A stretch of DNA of 64,000 nt from JBCDJG01 sp038748065 (lineage in GTDB: Bacteria; Pseudomonadota; Gammaproteobacteria; Pseudomonadales; Halieaceae): positions 1-64,000 of the forward strand of contig JBCDJG010000021.1 of NCBI GenBank assembly GCA_038748065.1, read 5' to 3'. Positions 1 through 8,734 of this stretch are shown piece after piece; position 1 is the stretch's first letter, and every line of letters begins with the position of its first letter. The translations under genes were made by a program, and so were the position numbers. Under the pieces are notes generated by a model. It worked only from the letters and a program-made list of their open reading frames with translations. It was not told the origin of the DNA and did no database searches.

Positions 1-1
1 G

Positions 2-814
2 GCCTATGCCCACGAGCGCGTGCAGGGTGGCGTGGCGATCATTGAGCATCCCGACGTGAAACGCATGCTATTGACCATGCGCTCGCTGGAAGAAGCAATG
101 CGGGCGATGGCCTACACCGAGGCGGTCACCATGGATCTGGCACATTACGGCCCGGAGGCGGAACGGCCTGCGCATCAGGCGCGTGTCGACCTGATGATCC
201 CGGTGATCAAGGGTTGGCTGACGGAAATTGGCCAGGAGATGACCTCGCTGGGCGTGCAGGTTCACGGTGGCATGGGTTACGTCGAAGAAACGGGCTCTGC
301 GCAGTTCCTGCGAGATGTGCGTATCACCTCGATCTACGAGGGCACGAACGGTATACAGGCGGCAGACCTTGTCAATCGCAAGTTGGGTAGAGATGGTGGC
401 GCCACCATGCTGGATTTGCTGGAGCACGTCAGCGTCTGCGTGAATGAGCTCAAGAGTGCTGAGCTTCCCGCCTTGCAGCACATGGGCGCGGCTCTTGCGG
501 ACGGTTTGGCGGATCTGCAGGCGTCAACGGCAACGATTCTGGCCGCGCTCAAAGAAGATCGCGCCAGGGCCCTCGGCAGCTCCTTTGACTACATGATGCA
601 GGCGGGCTACTTGCTTGGCGGCTGGCACCTGATGCGCAGCGCCCTCGTGGCCGCCCGGCGGCTCGCCGAGTCTCCCGACAACCGCTTTTACCAGCAGAAA
701 ATTGCTACCGCATCATTCTACGCAGAGCAGGTGCTGCCGCGAGCCGGCGGATACGCCGGCAGCGTTGCCAGTGGCGGCGGTGCGCTGGCCGAGTACCCGG
801 TGGACTGGGTCTAG
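2..814 (+). CDS. Acyl-CoA dehydrogenase, C-terminal part (cut by window edge)
   Basis: The reading frame is open from base 2, so the gene begins before the window; 270 C-terminal residues are visible. The sequence has the C-terminal helical domain of acyl-CoA dehydrogenases, with the GGMGYVEE element followed by the IYEGTNGIQAADL stretch that contacts FAD and carries the region of the catalytic glutamate. The long extra C-terminal helical part (about the last 130 residues) is typical of the DmdC-like subgroup, annotated in many marine bacteria as 3-methylmercaptopropionyl-CoA dehydrogenase or as a general acyl-CoA dehydrogenase. Exact substrate cannot be read from this part. It ends 19 bases before the convergent nadC. 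Confidence 0.9.
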   Translation, partial: AYAHERVQGGVAIIEHPDVKRMLLTMRSLEEAMRAMAYTEAVTMDLAHYGPEAERPAHQARVDLMIPVIKGWLTEIGQEMTSLGVQVHGGMGYVEETGSAQFLRDVRITSIYEGTNGIQAADLVNRKLGRDGGATMLDLLEHVSVCVNELKSAELPALQHMGAALADGLADLQASTATILAALKEDRARALGSSFDYMMQAGYLLGGWHLMRSALVAARRLAESPDNRFYQQKIATASFYAEQVLPRAGGYAGSVASGGGALAEYPVDWV

Positions 815-833
815 GCAGACCGGAAGCGGCGAC

Positions 834-1676
834 TTAAACCAGACGCAGCGAAAGGTCGAGGGCCTTGCAATCCTTGGTGAGCGCGCCGATCGAAATGTAG
901 TCGACACCGGTCAGGGCGATGTCGCGCAGCGTGGCTTCGGTAACGTTGCCGGACGCTTCGAGCTCGAGGCGGCCCGCCACGCACTCTACGGCAAGCTTCA
1001 TATCTTCGAGGCTGAAGTTGTCGAGCATCACGCGATCGGCGTTGGCGGCGAGGGCCTGCTCCAACTCCTGAAGGTTTTCGACCTCAACCTCCACCGGTTT
1101 GCCGGGCGCGCGGTGCCTGGCGCTAGCGACTGCACTGCCAATGCCACCGCAGGCTGCGATGTGGTTTTCCTTAATGAGAAAGGCATCGAACAAGCCCATG
1201 CGGTGGTTGTGGCAGCCGCCGCAGCGCACAGCGTACTTCTGCGCTTGCCGCAGTCCAGGTACGGTCTTGCGCGTATCCAGGAGACGAACGTTCGTATCCG
1301 CAACCTGCTCTGCGTAGCTGCGGCACATCGTCGCGGTACCCGAGAGTAGCTGCAGGAAATTGAGCGCGGTTCGCTCGCCAGTAAGCAAGCTGGCCGCCGG
1401 CCCCTGTGCCGTGAAGAGCGTTTGGCCTGCGGTAATGGCAGCGCCATCGCGACATTCCCAGTCGAGGGTGACTGCGCCATCGATTGCCTCGAATACGCGA
1501 GCGACCCAGGGGCTGCCGCACAGTACCCCGTCTTCGCGTGTGATTACGCGAGCGGTGGCGCGCTCGGTAGCCGGTATCAGGCCTGCGGTGATATCGCCGG
1601 CGCCAATGTCCTCGGCGAGCGCCGCGTCAACGTTTGCGGCAACGATCTCGGGGGTGGGTGGTTCGACTGCGATCAT
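834..1676 (-). CDS. nadC: Nicotinate-nucleotide pyrophosphorylase (carboxylating)
   Basis: Quinolinate phosphoribosyltransferase of de novo NAD synthesis: converts quinolinate and PRPP to nicotinate mononucleotide, CO2 and PPi in the cytoplasm. The 280-residue product has the family's TRKTVPG (about 135-141), HNHR (about 156-159), KENH (about 169-172) and EVEVEN elements, which bind quinolinate and PRPP phosphates, and full family length. I start at the ATG at 1676; an upstream in-frame ATG at 1730 would add 18 low-complexity residues. It is divergent from ampD with about 125 bases between them, the same nadC/ampD neighbourhood found in Pseudomonas. Confidence 0.95.
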   Translation of the reverse strand: MIAVEPPTPEIVAANVDAALAEDIGAGDITAGLIPATERATARVITREDGVLCGSPWVARVFEAIDGAVTLDWECRDGAAITAGQTLFTAQGPAASLLTGERTALNFLQLLSGTATMCRSYAEQVADTNVRLLDTRKTVPGLRQAQKYAVRCGGCHNHRMGLFDAFLIKENHIAACGGIGSAVASARHRAPGKPVEVEVENLQELEQALAANADRVMLDNFSLEDMKLAVECVAGRLELEASGNVTEATLRDIALTGVDYISIGALTKDCKALDLSLRLV

Positions 1677-1801
1677 GGTGTCAGATTCGGATTCCGTGCG
1701 GCGGGGGAGTGTAGCAGTTGGCCCGGCCATTCGTCAGTCCCTGCTGCCTTTTGCTGCAGACCTGTGGTGGCCTATTATCGGAGCTTTGGGAGGATTGCAT
1801 A

Positions 1802-2353
1802 ATGAGCGTTTTGCGAGGTGGTTGGTACAGTGGCGCGCGGCGTCATGAGTCGCCCAACCGCGGGCCGCGGCCCACGGGCGTTGTCCCGGACCTGCTGGTA
1901 TTGCACTGTATCTCGCTGCCCCCTGGTGAGTTTGGTGGACCTGGGGTCGAGGACTTCTTCTGCAATGATCTGGACTGGGAAGCGCACCCCTATTTTGAGG
2001 AAATCCGAGGCCTCCAGGTCTCCACCCATTTCTTGATCCGTCGCGATGGTGAAATCGTGCAGTTTGTCAGCTGTGATGAGCGTGCCTGGCATGCAGGACA
2101 ATCCTGTTTCGAGGGGCGCGACAACTGCAACGACTTCAGCGTGGGTATCGAACTGGAGGGCACCGATAACGGCCCTTTTGAAAGCGCCCAATACGCGTCG
2201 CTCGTGCTGCTGTCCCGTGCGCTGTTCGCGGCGTATCCGGAGATGGCAGAAAGTCGTATCACCGGGCACTCGGATATTGCCCCGGGACGCAAGACAGACC
2301 CGGGTCCAGGTTTCGACTGGACGCGTTTCCACGCCTTACTGGCAGCTCCGTAG
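1802..2353 (+). CDS. ampD: 1,6-anhydro-N-acetylmuramyl-L-alanine amidase AmpD
   Basis: Cytoplasmic zinc amidase of peptidoglycan recycling that removes the stem peptide from anhydro-muropeptides; loss of it usually derepresses AmpC beta-lactamase where AmpR is present. The 183-aa protein has the amidase_2 fold signatures: LVLHCIS (zinc His about 35), GIELEG (catalytic-region Glu), and TGHSDIAPGRKTDPG carrying the second His and the Asp zinc ligand. The start is the ATG at 1802 preceded by a GGGAGGA ribosome binding site; a longer frame from 1718 would add unrelated residues overlapping the nadC promoter region. No ampE or ampR is seen next to it. Confidence 0.95.
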   Translation: MSVLRGGWYSGARRHESPNRGPRPTGVVPDLLVLHCISLPPGEFGGPGVEDFFCNDLDWEAHPYFEEIRGLQVSTHFLIRRDGEIVQFVSCDERAWHAGQSCFEGRDNCNDFSVGIELEGTDNGPFESAQYASLVLLSRALFAAYPEMAESRITGHSDIAPGRKTDPGPGFDWTRFHALLAAP

Positions 2354-2410
2354 GCCGCTGCTAAGCTTAGGGTTGTTCCGACTTACAAGACCCTCGGGAA
2401 GGAGCCCGTC

Positions 2411-3991
2411 TTGTCCACGAGCGACACCCTGGATACCCGCTCGATTCCCTCTGATCTTCGCGCTCGTCTGGTGCCCGAGACGGAGAACGATCAGCTGTTG
2501 GCAACCATTGTTTTCCATCCGGAGCTTGAACGCATCGGCGAGGTGTCCTGCCTTGGGGCGCTGTCTTCCCATCATCGCTTGAACCTGGGCCGTCTGGAGC
2601 CTCATTTTGCGCCATCGGAATGTGTCGGCACGGAATGGGCTCGCCCGCTGGCCGAGGACTACGTCAGCCGGGAGGCGGTCGACCTGGTGTTGCGAGGTGG
2701 CGATGTCTCGCTGTTACGCAAATCCGGTAGCAGTCGTGCCCAAGTCGACGGCCTCGAACTGGGTGAAGAAGCTGTGCTTATTAGCGCTGAACAGCTACGC
2801 CGTGGTATAGCCCTGAGCCTGTCCCACTCGGTTGTACTTCTGCTGCACACGGGCCGAGTGCCTTGTCAGCAGAGCGCTCCGGAGGATGGGTTGATGCTGG
2901 GGCGTGGCCAGAGCATGCAAGCACTGCGTGAGCAAATACAGCGGGTCGCGCGCGCCCAAGTTGACGTATTGATTCGCGGAGAGACGGGGACTGGCAAGGA
3001 ACTGGTTGCGCGAGCGCTGCATGCTGCCAGTCAGCGTTGTGCGGGGCCGCTGATTGTGGTGAATATGGCTGCGATACCACCGGGGCTTGCAGCGGCAATG
3101 CTGTTCGGCGCGGCGCGTGGCGCTTTCACGGGCGCCGAGCGTTCGCGTGAAGGTTATTTCCAGGCAGCTCACGGAGGCACTCTGTTCCTGGACGAAGTGG
3201 GCGATACGCCTGCGGAGGTTCAGCCGCAACTCCTGCGAGCACTGCAGCAAAGAGAAGTGCAGCAGGTCGGTGGCCCTGTCAGCCGGGTAGACGTGCGCGT
3301 GGTGTCCGCCACGGATGCTGACATTGATCGCCCTGGGGGGAGCTTTCGTGCTGCGCTCTTGCATCGACTGGGTGCCGCGGAGCTGTCTCTTCCGCCGCTG
3401 CGGGAACGGCGGGAAGACCTTGCGACACTGCTATGCCACTTTCTCAAGCGCGAACTCGACAAGCTTGGGCGTGGCGGGCTTTTCCAGTCTAAAAGCACAA
3501 GTGTGGCGACGACAGCGCTTTGGGCGCAGCTTTTTCACTACTTTGTTCGCTATGACTGGCCTGGAAATGTGCGTGAATTGGAAAATGCAGCGACTGCGGT
3601 TGCCCTGGCCTCCGACGAGCAACCCACGCTTCCGCCGGGGCTGTTCCAGCGCATAAGGCAGACGCCGATGAGCGACGTGGAAGACATCGCGCCGGTGCGG
3701 CCCTTGACCGATTATTCAGATGAGGAAATCAAGTCAGCCCTGCGCCAGTGCGAGTTTGAGATTGCCGCTACTTCGAGGCAGCTTGGGGTGACGCGCAGTG
3801 CGCTGTATCGACGTCTGGAAAAGACGCCCGGCATTCGTTTGCCTGTGGAAATCCCGATTGAGGAAATACGAGAAACGCTGGCGCGCTATGACGGCGATGA
3901 GCAGGCAGCGGCGCGACAGCTGTGTATCTCATGCTCCGGCTTGCGCGGCAGAATCGGCCGCGAGGTGCCGGGAAATGGCGGGCTAAGATGA
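2411..3991 (+). CDS. Sigma-54 dependent activator with N-terminal FHA-like domain
   Basis: Predicted enhancer-binding ATPase that opens sigma-54 promoters. About residues 27-146 look like an FHA domain (LNLGR at 57-61, YVSREA near 84-89, SSRAQVDG at 107-114), which in this family reads phospho-threonine; the usual SRxH histidine is not kept. The AAA+ core follows with Walker A GETGTGKE (190-197), an intact GAFTGA sigma-54 loop (237-242) and Walker B GTLFLDE (257-263). The C terminus has a Fis-type helix-turn-helix (about 440-470) and a second HTH-like repeat (about 483-515), which is unusual. The start is TTG at 2411 with GGAAGGAG upstream. A kinase gene follows after 13 bases, so phosphorylation by that kinase is a reasonable inference. 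Confidence 0.88.
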   Translation: MSTSDTLDTRSIPSDLRARLVPETENDQLLATIVFHPELERIGEVSCLGALSSHHRLNLGRLEPHFAPSECVGTEWARPLAEDYVSREAVDLVLRGGDVSLLRKSGSSRAQVDGLELGEEAVLISAEQLRRGIALSLSHSVVLLLHTGRVPCQQSAPEDGLMLGRGQSMQALREQIQRVARAQVDVLIRGETGTGKELVARALHAASQRCAGPLIVVNMAAIPPGLAAAMLFGAARGAFTGAERSREGYFQAAHGGTLFLDEVGDTPAEVQPQLLRALQQREVQQVGGPVSRVDVRVVSATDADIDRPGGSFRAALLHRLGAAELSLPPLRERREDLATLLCHFLKRELDKLGRGGLFQSKSTSVATTALWAQLFHYFVRYDWPGNVRELENAATAVALASDEQPTLPPGLFQRIRQTPMSDVEDIAPVRPLTDYSDEEIKSALRQCEFEIAATSRQLGVTRSALYRRLEKTPGIRLPVEIPIEEIRETLARYDGDEQAAARQLCISCSGLRGRIGREVPGNGGLR

Positions 3992-4004
3992 TAGCGCCAG
4001 TGCG

Positions 4005-5510
4005 ATGACCCCAAGGGTTGGCCCCTATCGAGTATCGCGTCTGCTGAATAGCGGAGGCCAGGGCAGTGTATACCTGGGCCAGGATGATCGACTGGGCCGG
4101 CCTGTGGCGATCAAGGTCTATGCGCTACCCGCTGACCGGCAACAGCAAAAGCGCCTGCTCCATCGGGCGCGCCTGGTGGCGAGTATCCAGAACCAGCGCG
4201 TGGTGCAGGTGCATGATGTGATTCTGTCCCGCGAACATCTCGCTCTGATCATGGAGTATGTTCCGGGCGTGGATCTGGAGAGCGTCCTCAAGCATCGTCG
4301 TCCTGACCTTGCCACAGTTTTGGCGATTGCTACGCAAACCGCCGGAGCTATAGCAGCTGCGCGCCAAAAGCGCATCGTTCATGGCGATATCAAGCCAGCT
4401 AACCTGTTAATCAATACCGCTGGACAGGTCAAGCTGACGGACTTTGGCATCGCCACGCCCAGCGGGGCGCAGTCACGCGGTGAGGGCAGCCCGGCCAGTC
4501 TTGCCCCTGAGCAACTGCTCGCCGATACCGTTGATGTACGCACGGATCTCTTTGCGCTTGGCTGCTTGCTCTATCGGCTCATTGCCGGCTGCCCGCCCTG
4601 GCCGGACGCCGAAGCTCTTGACCTGGAACGGCGTTTGAATCACCCGCCAGAGCCTCTCAGCCGACTGTCCGGCAGCGGAGAAGTGGTGCCCGAGGCCTTG
4701 GCGGAGCTCGTCGCAGACCTGCTGCGGCCGAACCCGGAAGACCGGCCATCAAATACGCACAGCGTCCGCCAAATACTGCGTGATATTGGCAAGCTGGCGC
4801 CCGCCAGAGCTGATAACCCTGTTGCCACCTTTGCCGGACCCTGGTTACAGACCGACAAGCTCGTTCCACAGACACCCCAGATACCCATGGGGCTGCGCCG
4901 CCAGAGGCGCTCGGCGCTGCTTCGGGGCTCCCCGTGGGAAAGTCTGCTCGGCCTGTGGCGATTTGGCACTGATTGGCAGCGCGGCGCCCTTATTGCACTG
5001 CTACCGGTGAGCCTCGCCCTCGGCATCGGCGTGGCTGCCTGGCTTTGGCCTGGCCGTGAGCCCTTGATGCTCGTGCCACCGCGGGTCGAATTGAGTGCGG
5101 ACGTTGCCATCCCGGTATCCAGCGACTGGTTGATGACCGAGCTGGAATCTGCGCTGAGAGCGCGGTTCGGCGAGGCGGGTCTTGTCGTATCCGAGGCGAT
5201 CAGGCCTCGGCCGGTGCTTTATCGCAGCGGCCGTGAGCCCAATGCACTGCCACCCCGGCGTACGCTGCAACTGGGTTTGGCCTGTAGTCCTAACGGCTGT
5301 TTGCTCGAGCTGCGTCACGATGACGATGGCCGTCAACGTCGCGCGCAGGCGCTGGTGCTGGCGGATGCTCCTGCGGCAGACTGGCGCAGGAGCATGGGAG
5401 AGTCTCTTGATCTGTTGCTGGACGGTGAATCGACTACGCCTGCGCTAGCTAGCTGGTCAGGCCCTGGAGTAATGCCGACAGCCGAGGCCCGCGAAGCCGA
5501 CCTGCGATAG
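4005..5510 (+). CDS. Serine/threonine protein kinase with C-terminal membrane anchor
   Basis: Hanks-type kinase, 501 aa. The glycine loop NSGGQGSV (15-22), ATP lysine in VAIKVY (K37), catalytic HGDIKPAN (126-133; HGD instead of HRD), DFG (146-148) and SLAPEQ (APE 167-169) are all present, so it should be active. A proline- and arginine-rich linker leads to one transmembrane helix at about 328-348, and the last 150 residues lie on the other side of the membrane, probably the periplasm, with no recognised domain. It probably forms an operon with the FHA-like sigma-54 activator 13 bases upstream. No cognate PP2C phosphatase or type VI secretion gene lies nearby. Target and signal are unknown. 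Confidence 0.9.
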   Translation: MTPRVGPYRVSRLLNSGGQGSVYLGQDDRLGRPVAIKVYALPADRQQQKRLLHRARLVASIQNQRVVQVHDVILSREHLALIMEYVPGVDLESVLKHRRPDLATVLAIATQTAGAIAAARQKRIVHGDIKPANLLINTAGQVKLTDFGIATPSGAQSRGEGSPASLAPEQLLADTVDVRTDLFALGCLLYRLIAGCPPWPDAEALDLERRLNHPPEPLSRLSGSGEVVPEALAELVADLLRPNPEDRPSNTHSVRQILRDIGKLAPARADNPVATFAGPWLQTDKLVPQTPQIPMGLRRQRRSALLRGSPWESLLGLWRFGTDWQRGALIALLPVSLALGIGVAAWLWPGREPLMLVPPRVELSADVAIPVSSDWLMTELESALRARFGEAGLVVSEAIRPRPVLYRSGREPNALPPRRTLQLGLACSPNGCLLELRHDDDGRQRRAQALVLADAPAADWRRSMGESLDLLLDGESTTPALASWSGPGVMPTAEAREADLR

Positions 5511-5549
5511 CGGCCGCACAATAACTACCGAGACTTGCGCAAGGGCCGG

Positions 5550-6479
5550 TCAGGCGTCAGCAATGGACTCCAGCTGCTTCACTTGTTGGAAAAGTTGCGT
5601 GTTTTGCGGCAGCGCCAAGTGATGAACCGCCGCCCGTTTTAGCAGATAGCCCGTTATAAAATCGATTTCTGTCCGCCTGTCATGGCTAAGGTCCTGGAGC
5701 ATGGAGGAGCGGTTATCTGCCGTGGCACGGATCACTTCAAAAACACGAGATGCCAGCTCGCCGGCGAGGGAAGGGTGTCCTTCGGCCGTCAGGACTAAGC
5801 CAATTTCAGCGACCAGCCCGTCTACTTCTCTGATCATGTTGGCCTCTGACAGATCACCGTTGCGGCAGGCATGCACGGCAGTTAAGGGGTTGATCGCGCA
5901 GTTAATCGCCAGTTTTAGCCAGAGCTGGGCGTCTATATCGCCGACCCATTGTGCCCCGAGATTGCTGGCCTGCCAGGCAGTGAACCAGTCAGGCGCTGAT
6001 GTCATGCCGGTGTGCCCGATTAGCGTCCGGCCGCGACCCGCGTGAATTGCGTCGAAAGGGCCACGCCGATGTACGCCCTCGGTGGTGGTGCCGCAGAACA
6101 GCTGGAATGTTGCGAGGTCCTCGAGGCTTTCGGCGACACCCATGCCGTTGACCATAAGCAGCACAACAGCATCGGGGGCGAGATGGTGTGCCACGGTTTC
6201 GAGTGCTTTGCGCGCGTCAAAGGCCTTGGTGCAAAGCAGCAAGTGCCGTATAGCTTGGTCTTTGTCATCGCCGCTACCAGCCACCTCGGCCTCCACCGAT
6301 AGCCTGGCCTGATGACCTCCAATGTCTTCAAAGCGCAGACCGCCTGCAGTTTGGTACTGGGACAGCGCTGACGCGTTTTTTAGCAGCAAGGTCACCTTGT
6401 GCCCGGTGCGGCATAGCGCGGCGGCACACAGGCTGCCAATAGCGCCGGCGCCGAGGATGTGCCAATGGTCGGCCTTCAT
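5550..6479 (-). CDS. Ketopantoate reductase-like NADP-dependent 2-dehydropantoate reductase
   Basis: Product of 309 aa with an N-terminal Rossmann nucleotide site GAGAIGSL (about 10-17), the central LLCTKAFD segment and the C-terminal helical domain of the PanE/ApbA family (KLAINCAINPLTA, including the catalytic Lys of the family, and the later DNRSSMLQDL block binding substrate). In the classical role it reduces 2-dehydropantoate to pantoate in coenzyme A synthesis. PanE paralogues with other 2-oxo acid substrates are common, so I do not give a symbol. Start is ATG at 6479. It is divergent from yajQ and its own upstream region is under 100 bases. Confidence 0.85.
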   Translation of the reverse strand: MKADHWHILGAGAIGSLCAAALCRTGHKVTLLLKNASALSQYQTAGGLRFEDIGGHQARLSVEAEVAGSGDDKDQAIRHLLLCTKAFDARKALETVAHHLAPDAVVLLMVNGMGVAESLEDLATFQLFCGTTTEGVHRRGPFDAIHAGRGRTLIGHTGMTSAPDWFTAWQASNLGAQWVGDIDAQLWLKLAINCAINPLTAVHACRNGDLSEANMIREVDGLVAEIGLVLTAEGHPSLAGELASRVFEVIRATADNRSSMLQDLSHDRRTEIDFITGYLLKRAAVHHLALPQNTQLFQQVKQLESIADA

Positions 6480-6572
6480 GCTAGTGAAGCGCCCGCGCCG
6501 GCCAGCATTGTCTAAACTGGCGTAAGGTCATTAGTATGTGTAGCCCAGCTAGAAGTTCCGGAGAGTAGCACA

Positions 6573-7055
6573 ATGCCTTCCTTCGATGTGGTTTCAGAGG
6601 TCGACATCCACCAGCTCACCAACGCCGTCGATCAGGCAGGGCGAATTGTTGCCAATCGCTTTGATTTCAAAGGTGTCGAGGCAAGTTTTGAGCGGGATGA
6701 GCGCAGCGTAGTGATTACCGCCGAGGCCGAGTTTCAGGTCACGCAGATGGAGGATATGCTGCGCAGCGCGCTGATCAAGTGCAAGATCGATCCCGCTGCG
6801 ATGGACGTAGGCGAAGCCCTGGCATCCGGTAAGCTGGTCAAACTACCGGTGACCCTGCGCCACGGCCTGGAGGGCCAGCAATGCAAGGACATTATCAAGC
6901 AAGTCAAGGCAAGCAAGCTGAAAGTGCAGGCGCAAATTCAGGGCGAGCAGGTGCGCGTGAGCGGCAAGAAACGCGATGACCTGCAGCAGGTGATGGCCCT
7001 GTTGCGCGATAAAGATTTCGGCGCGCCTTTGCAGTTCAACAACTTTCGGGACTGA
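6573..7055 (+). CDS. yajQ: YajQ family nucleotide-binding protein
   Basis: 160-aa protein of the YajQ/DUF520 family, essentially full length. It begins with MPSFDVVSEVD and ends with LQFNNFRD, both hallmark termini of the family, with the internal NRFDFKG element. Family members are small cytoplasmic proteins with two RNA-recognition-like folds; some bind cyclic di-GMP and act with LysR-type regulators in Xanthomonas and Pseudomonas, others bind nucleotides or tRNA. Which activity applies here cannot be read from sequence. The ATG at 6573 has a GGAGAG site upstream. It stands alone between the divergent PanE-like gene and the convergent thiamine-binding-like gene. Confidence 0.95.
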   Translation: MPSFDVVSEVDIHQLTNAVDQAGRIVANRFDFKGVEASFERDERSVVITAEAEFQVTQMEDMLRSALIKCKIDPAAMDVGEALASGKLVKLPVTLRHGLEGQQCKDIIKQVKASKLKVQAQIQGEQVRVSGKKRDDLQQVMALLRDKDFGAPLQFNNFRD

Positions 7056-7066
7056 GGCGACGCCCG

Positions 7067-7088
7067 GCGCCGGCCGCTAGACCGGCGC
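7067..7088. terminator. GC-rich stem-loop between convergent genes
   Basis: Seven-base arms (GCGCCGG at 7067-7073 and CCGGCGC at 7082-7088) around an 8-base loop, between the ends of yajQ and the convergent 88-aa gene. There is no U-tract on either strand, so a role in termination is only suggested by position. Confidence 0.35.
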
Positions 7089-7115
7089 GCGCCGAGGGAC
7101 TGGTTTCTGCAGAAA

Positions 7116-7382
7116 TTAGCGGTAGTGCTTGATGTTCAGCTCACCCGGGAAGAACTTGACTACCAAGACCTGCTTGCCGTGTGTCTCGAAGCTCGCTTTG
7201 AGTTCCTGTCTTATGACGGCCATGACATGATCAAACTCCCCGCAGACTTGCGTGCTCATTGCGTTGGTAACAATGTCGAGGCCACCGTGATCGCGCACCG
7301 CGGCGATGAAGGATTTGATCACGGGCACGTACTCTTCCTGCAGCGGATACAGGGTCAGTTCTGCGGTGAGTTTCACGGTCAT
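7116..7382 (-). CDS. YkoF/MTH1187-like thiamine-binding family protein
   Basis: 88-aa single-domain protein. The pattern TAELTLYPL near the N terminus, the VTNAMSTQVCGEFD middle and a C-terminal VVKFFPGEL strand match the small ferredoxin-like thiamine/HMP-binding fold (YkoF-related, DUF77/MTH1187-type), which tends to form oligomers and bind thiamine pyrimidine compounds. No thiamine transporter or riboswitch lies nearby, so ligand and role are inferred from family only. The start ATG at 7382 is preceded by GGGAGA on the minus strand. It is convergent with yajQ. Confidence 0.7.
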   Translation of the reverse strand: MTVKLTAELTLYPLQEEYVPVIKSFIAAVRDHGGLDIVTNAMSTQVCGEFDHVMAVIRQELKASFETHGKQVLVVKFFPGELNIKHYR

Positions 7383-7515
7383 TCTCCCAGGTGATTCGGG
7401 CCCGCCGCATTTGGAGGCCCTCGTTGCATAGCTAGTATAGGCGTCTTACACTGGACCCCCAAAAACAGTGGGACGGCCCAAGAAGTCAGTTCCTATGGGG
7501 TGGAGATCAGCGCAA

Positions 7516-8649
7516 ATGGCTGACGACATAACCACAGTAACGGAAGAGATATACGGGGCGCCACCGGCGGAGTCTCGCGCTGAGGTGCGCGAACGGCGTC
7601 TTGCTGAGACCGTCACGGTCAACCGCTATATCTACAACCAGGCCCAACAGCTCGAATCCATGCTGCTGCATGCGCCCGACATGCAGGCCTTGCTCGAGGT
7701 GCTGCTGGTCAGTATGCCGAGACACTTCGGCTTTCCGGCTGCCGAGCTGTGGCTCTACGATCCTGAGAGTGTGCTTTCTGAGCTGATCGACAGCGGTCAT
7801 CGCTATGGCCGGCACCTGCAGCTTTACCAGGATGCCTTCGATATTCAGGAGCTCTATGAGCTGGAGCCGGATATTGTGCTGATCGATGCAACAGATTCGC
7901 GCATGTTCGAGGTTCTGAAGGAGGATCACGGTATCGAATACGCGCTTCTGATGCCGCTGATGGAGTCAGGTCGCCTGCTGGGCAGCCTTCACCTGGGCCT
8001 ACAAGATGACACGCTGATTGCCAGCGATGCCGAGGAAGATGTGCTCGCGCACCTGGCGACTGTCATCTCGGGCTGCTTTATTAACACGGTTAAACAGGCC
8101 CAGATATCGCAGCTCACCCTGCTGGATCCGCTGACGCAAATCAGCAACCTGAGAGGCTTCCGCAAGGACATTGCTCGCGAGATAGCGCGCGCGCGGCGCG
8201 CGGATACTGCGCTATCCGTGCTCATCATGGAGATTGATGAATACGCGGACCTCGCCGCTCACTAAGGCGAGAACACCGCGCGCTTCAGCGTCAAGCGAAG
8301 CGCCCAGCGAATCGGCTCTGAGCTGCGTGCCACCGATTTGTTGGCGCGACTAGCGGGCTCTCGTATCGCTGTCCTCCTGCCCGGCTGCAGTGAGTTCATG
8401 GCGGTAGAAATAGCGGAGCGAATGCGCGCGGATATTGAACAGTTCACCATCGATGACGGCCGCGGCGCGGCCATCGAAGTCACCATCAGCACCGGTGTTG
8501 TGACATGGGAACCACAGCAGTATCCCGCCATTGACATGCCAGCGCTCGCCGAACAAATGCAGACTGTCGCCGTCAAAGGGTTGGAGACCGCCCTCGCTGC
8601 AGGTGGCAACCAGGTATCCGTCGCCCGGCTCAGCGTGCCGCTGCTCTAG
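7516..8649 (+). pseudogene. GAF plus degenerate GGDEF protein, interrupted by an in-frame TAA
   Basis: One continuous 378-codon frame interrupted only by TAA at 8263-8265. The first 249 codons encode a GAF-like sensor domain (LWLYDPES, YALLMPLMESGRLLGSLHLG) and the start of a GGDEF domain (LLDPLTQISNLRGF, then LSVLIMEIDEY). After the stop the same frame goes on with the rest of the domain (AQRIGSELRATDLLARLAGS, AVLLPGCSEF, VTISTGVV). The active-site motif is AGSRI in place of GGDEF, so the domain would not make c-di-GMP even if whole. The start is ATG at 7516 with GGAG upstream. The stop may be a real mutation, a sequencing error, or leave a 249-aa functional GAF protein. Confidence 0.8.
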
Positions 8650-8734
8650 GGGCGATTCACCCATTTGGGGGTATCCCTGCGCGAGCCCCGCAGCTAACTT
8701 AGCTCTTCCAAGAATAAACCGCAGGTAACGCGCT

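Noticed and set aside
68..1480. Open frames on the opposite strand of the acyl-CoA dehydrogenase and nadC region (for example 68-481, 1028-1480)
   Set aside because: They lie wholly within strong conserved genes, in GC-rich DNA where antisense frames stay open by chance, and give no recognisable proteins.
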